Assembly: GCA_024687845.1 (NCBI GenBank)
Contig: JAILEL010000022.1
Span: forward strand, 1-27,386
Direction: 5' to 3'
Source of the DNA: Eubacterium sp.
Lineage (GTDB): Bacteria > Bacillota_A > Clostridia > Lachnospirales > Lachnospiraceae
Length of the DNA: 27,386 nucleotides
The first letter of the stretch is position 1; the number at the start of each line of letters is the position of its first letter. The position numbers were made by a program, and so were the translations under genes. The notes beneath the pieces were generated by a model. The model ran no database searches and was not told the DNA's origin. It saw only the letters and a program-made list of their open reading frames with translations. This document shows, one piece after another, positions 26,326 to 27,386 of this stretch.

Positions 26326-26355
26326 TTTATAAGATTAAACTAAACTTCATTCCAA
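26326..26355 (-). promoter_or_regulatory. Candidate promoter very close to argR
   Basis: TTGGAA (26355-26350) and TATAAA (26331-26326) on the minus strand are 18 bases apart, with the -10 box ending only 8 bases before the argR ATG. If used, the transcript would be leaderless or almost so. No convincing ARG box (TGAAT..ATTCA pair) was found here. Confidence 0.3.
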
Positions 26356-26390
26356 AATGTATCCAAATTGAATGCATATGAAAATTCTCA

Positions 26391-27368
26391 TTACCGTTCC
26401 AGCTTCCGCCTCAGATTGTCAAACATGCCTGTATGAGTCAATCTTATCAGGGACAATTTACTATCAGAAACCTCTATTTCAACCCTGTCGCCTACAGTCA
26501 TGCTGATATTATCTGCTCCGTCAGATGTAACCATGGCTGTGTTCGGCGCATCCTGTCTTTTCTCAAGGAGCTCCATAGTTATCTTGTCATCCGCTCCAAA
26601 TATTACACTTCTTCTCGATAAAGAAAATGGAGATATCGGAGTAAGCACCATAAGTCTCGCATCTGGCTTAACGATTGGACCACCCGCCGAAAGATTATAG
26701 CCTGTAGAGCCTGTAGGTGTAGCAACAAGGATTCCATCTGCTTCACAAGTATCAAAATATCTGCCATTAACAAATATTTTTACAGCTATCAGACGAAGGT
26801 TGTTTTCTCTTGCAAAAACGACTTCATTTAGCGCCCTGAGGCAAATGTCTTTTCCTTGTTTTTCAGAACTAGCAAATCCATCCGAATTCTTAGTAAGCGG
26901 CCGATCTGCTTTCTGTTTTACAATATGTCCATCCAGCATCATTCTTTCTTCGATTTCATAATCGCCGGAAATGAGTCTGTCCACCATACTGTCTATATTT
27001 TCAACGGCTACCTCAGTAAGGAAACCAACTGTACCAAGATTAACTCCTATCACAGGAATATCTCTTCCACCTAGTGCATGAGAAACTCTCAGCATGGTTC
27101 CGTCTCCGCCCATTACAATAACAACATCTACTCTTTCAAACTCCACTTCAAGTTTTTCAATAAGAGCATCAACATTGCTGCCTGACACGAGACAGAAATA
27201 AGCTTTGCCTTCGCTCTCATTTTCTTTCTCATCAGGGAGCTGTGCAGCCGCTAAACTATCATCAATATCAAGACGACTCTTTATAAGTGCTTCAATATGC
27301 TTCGACCACTTTAAGTCTATATCTTTAGTTTCATTTGCAATTATTAAAAATCGTCTGCATTTCTTCAT
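26391..27368 (-). CDS. nadK: NAD kinase
   Basis: 325 residues. It phosphorylates NAD to NADP. The diagnostic GGDGT (87-91), GVNLGTVGFLTE (108-119), NE pair (181-182) and DGILVATPTGSTGY (211-224) are present. It is somewhat longer than many bacterial NadK proteins. The extra length comes from about 15 residues around 40-55 and a hydrophilic stretch at 150-176 (KNSDGFASSEK) before the NE motif; the latter looks like a surface loop insertion. The ATG follows GAGGAG. The few bases upstream may contain the stop of the preceding gene, often tlyA in this order, but too little is present to call it. Confidence 0.96.
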   Translation of the reverse strand: MKKCRRFLIIANETKDIDLKWSKHIEALIKSRLDIDDSLAAAQLPDEKENESEGKAYFCLVSGSNVDALIEKLEVEFERVDVVIVMGGDGTMLRVSHALGGRDIPVIGVNLGTVGFLTEVAVENIDSMVDRLISGDYEIEERMMLDGHIVKQKADRPLTKNSDGFASSEKQGKDICLRALNEVVFARENNLRLIAVKIFVNGRYFDTCEADGILVATPTGSTGYNLSAGGPIVKPDARLMVLTPISPFSLSRRSVIFGADDKITMELLEKRQDAPNTAMVTSDGADNISMTVGDRVEIEVSDSKLSLIRLTHTGMFDNLRRKLER

Positions 27369-27386
27369 TACAACTCCTCATGGCTT

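Noticed and set aside
26318..26390. ARG box for ArgR autoregulation
   Set aside because: TGAAT and ATTC elements occur (about 26370-26386), but their spacing (10 bases) does not fit the TGAAT-N2-ATTCA half-site arrangement.

Overview
This is a dense, AT-rich, low-GC Gram-positive segment. All 18 genes I can support lie on the minus strand, so transcription runs from position 27386 toward 1. Purine-rich Shine-Dalgarno sites (AAGGAG, GGAGG), occasional TTG starts, a single-chain 1306-residue PurL, the nadK-argR-recN order and the serC-serA-DUF1015 neighbourhood point to a Clostridia/Lachnospiraceae chromosome. That assignment is inference from gene content. No mobile element, rRNA, tRNA or CRISPR array is visible. 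No gap exceeds 300 bases; the largest, 4894-5147, holds a likely serC promoter and structured repeats.

Layout in transcription order. (1) 27368-22252 is a housekeeping block: NAD kinase, arginine repressor ArgR, DNA repair ATPase RecN, then two overlapping M14 succinylglutamate desuccinylase/aspartoacylase-like genes whose zinc motifs are degenerate. (2) 22183-18263 is purL. (3) 18164-13991 is a MoxR AAA ATPase, a DUF58 protein, a TgpA-shaped membrane protein that lacks the transglutaminase domain, and a polysaccharide-deacetylase-like protein. It follows a candidate promoter with nested palindromes. (4) 13965-8679 is a surface/carbohydrate block: a 716-residue lipoprotein with three copies of a beta-rich domain, an ABC-type solute-binding lipoprotein with no permease beside it, and a sialate O-acetylesterase-like enzyme without a signal peptide. 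(5) 8518-1 is amino-acid biosynthesis: ilvD-ilvB, then serC-serA-asd, a small P-loop kinase-like ATPase, and a DUF1015 gene cut off by the window edge.

The amino-acid genes form a coherent set: serine from 3-phosphoglycerate (SerA, SerC), aspartate semialdehyde for lysine/threonine/methionine (Asd), and the shared branched-chain steps (IlvB, IlvD). The MoxR block and the lipoprotein/esterase block run continuously from 18164 to 8679 with gaps under about 60 bases, so they may be one transcription unit acting at the cell envelope. The most notable items are the TgpA-like protein without its catalytic domain, the paired probable M14 pseudo-enzymes, the triple-repeat lipoprotein, and inverted repeats built around the likely serC and moxR promoters.
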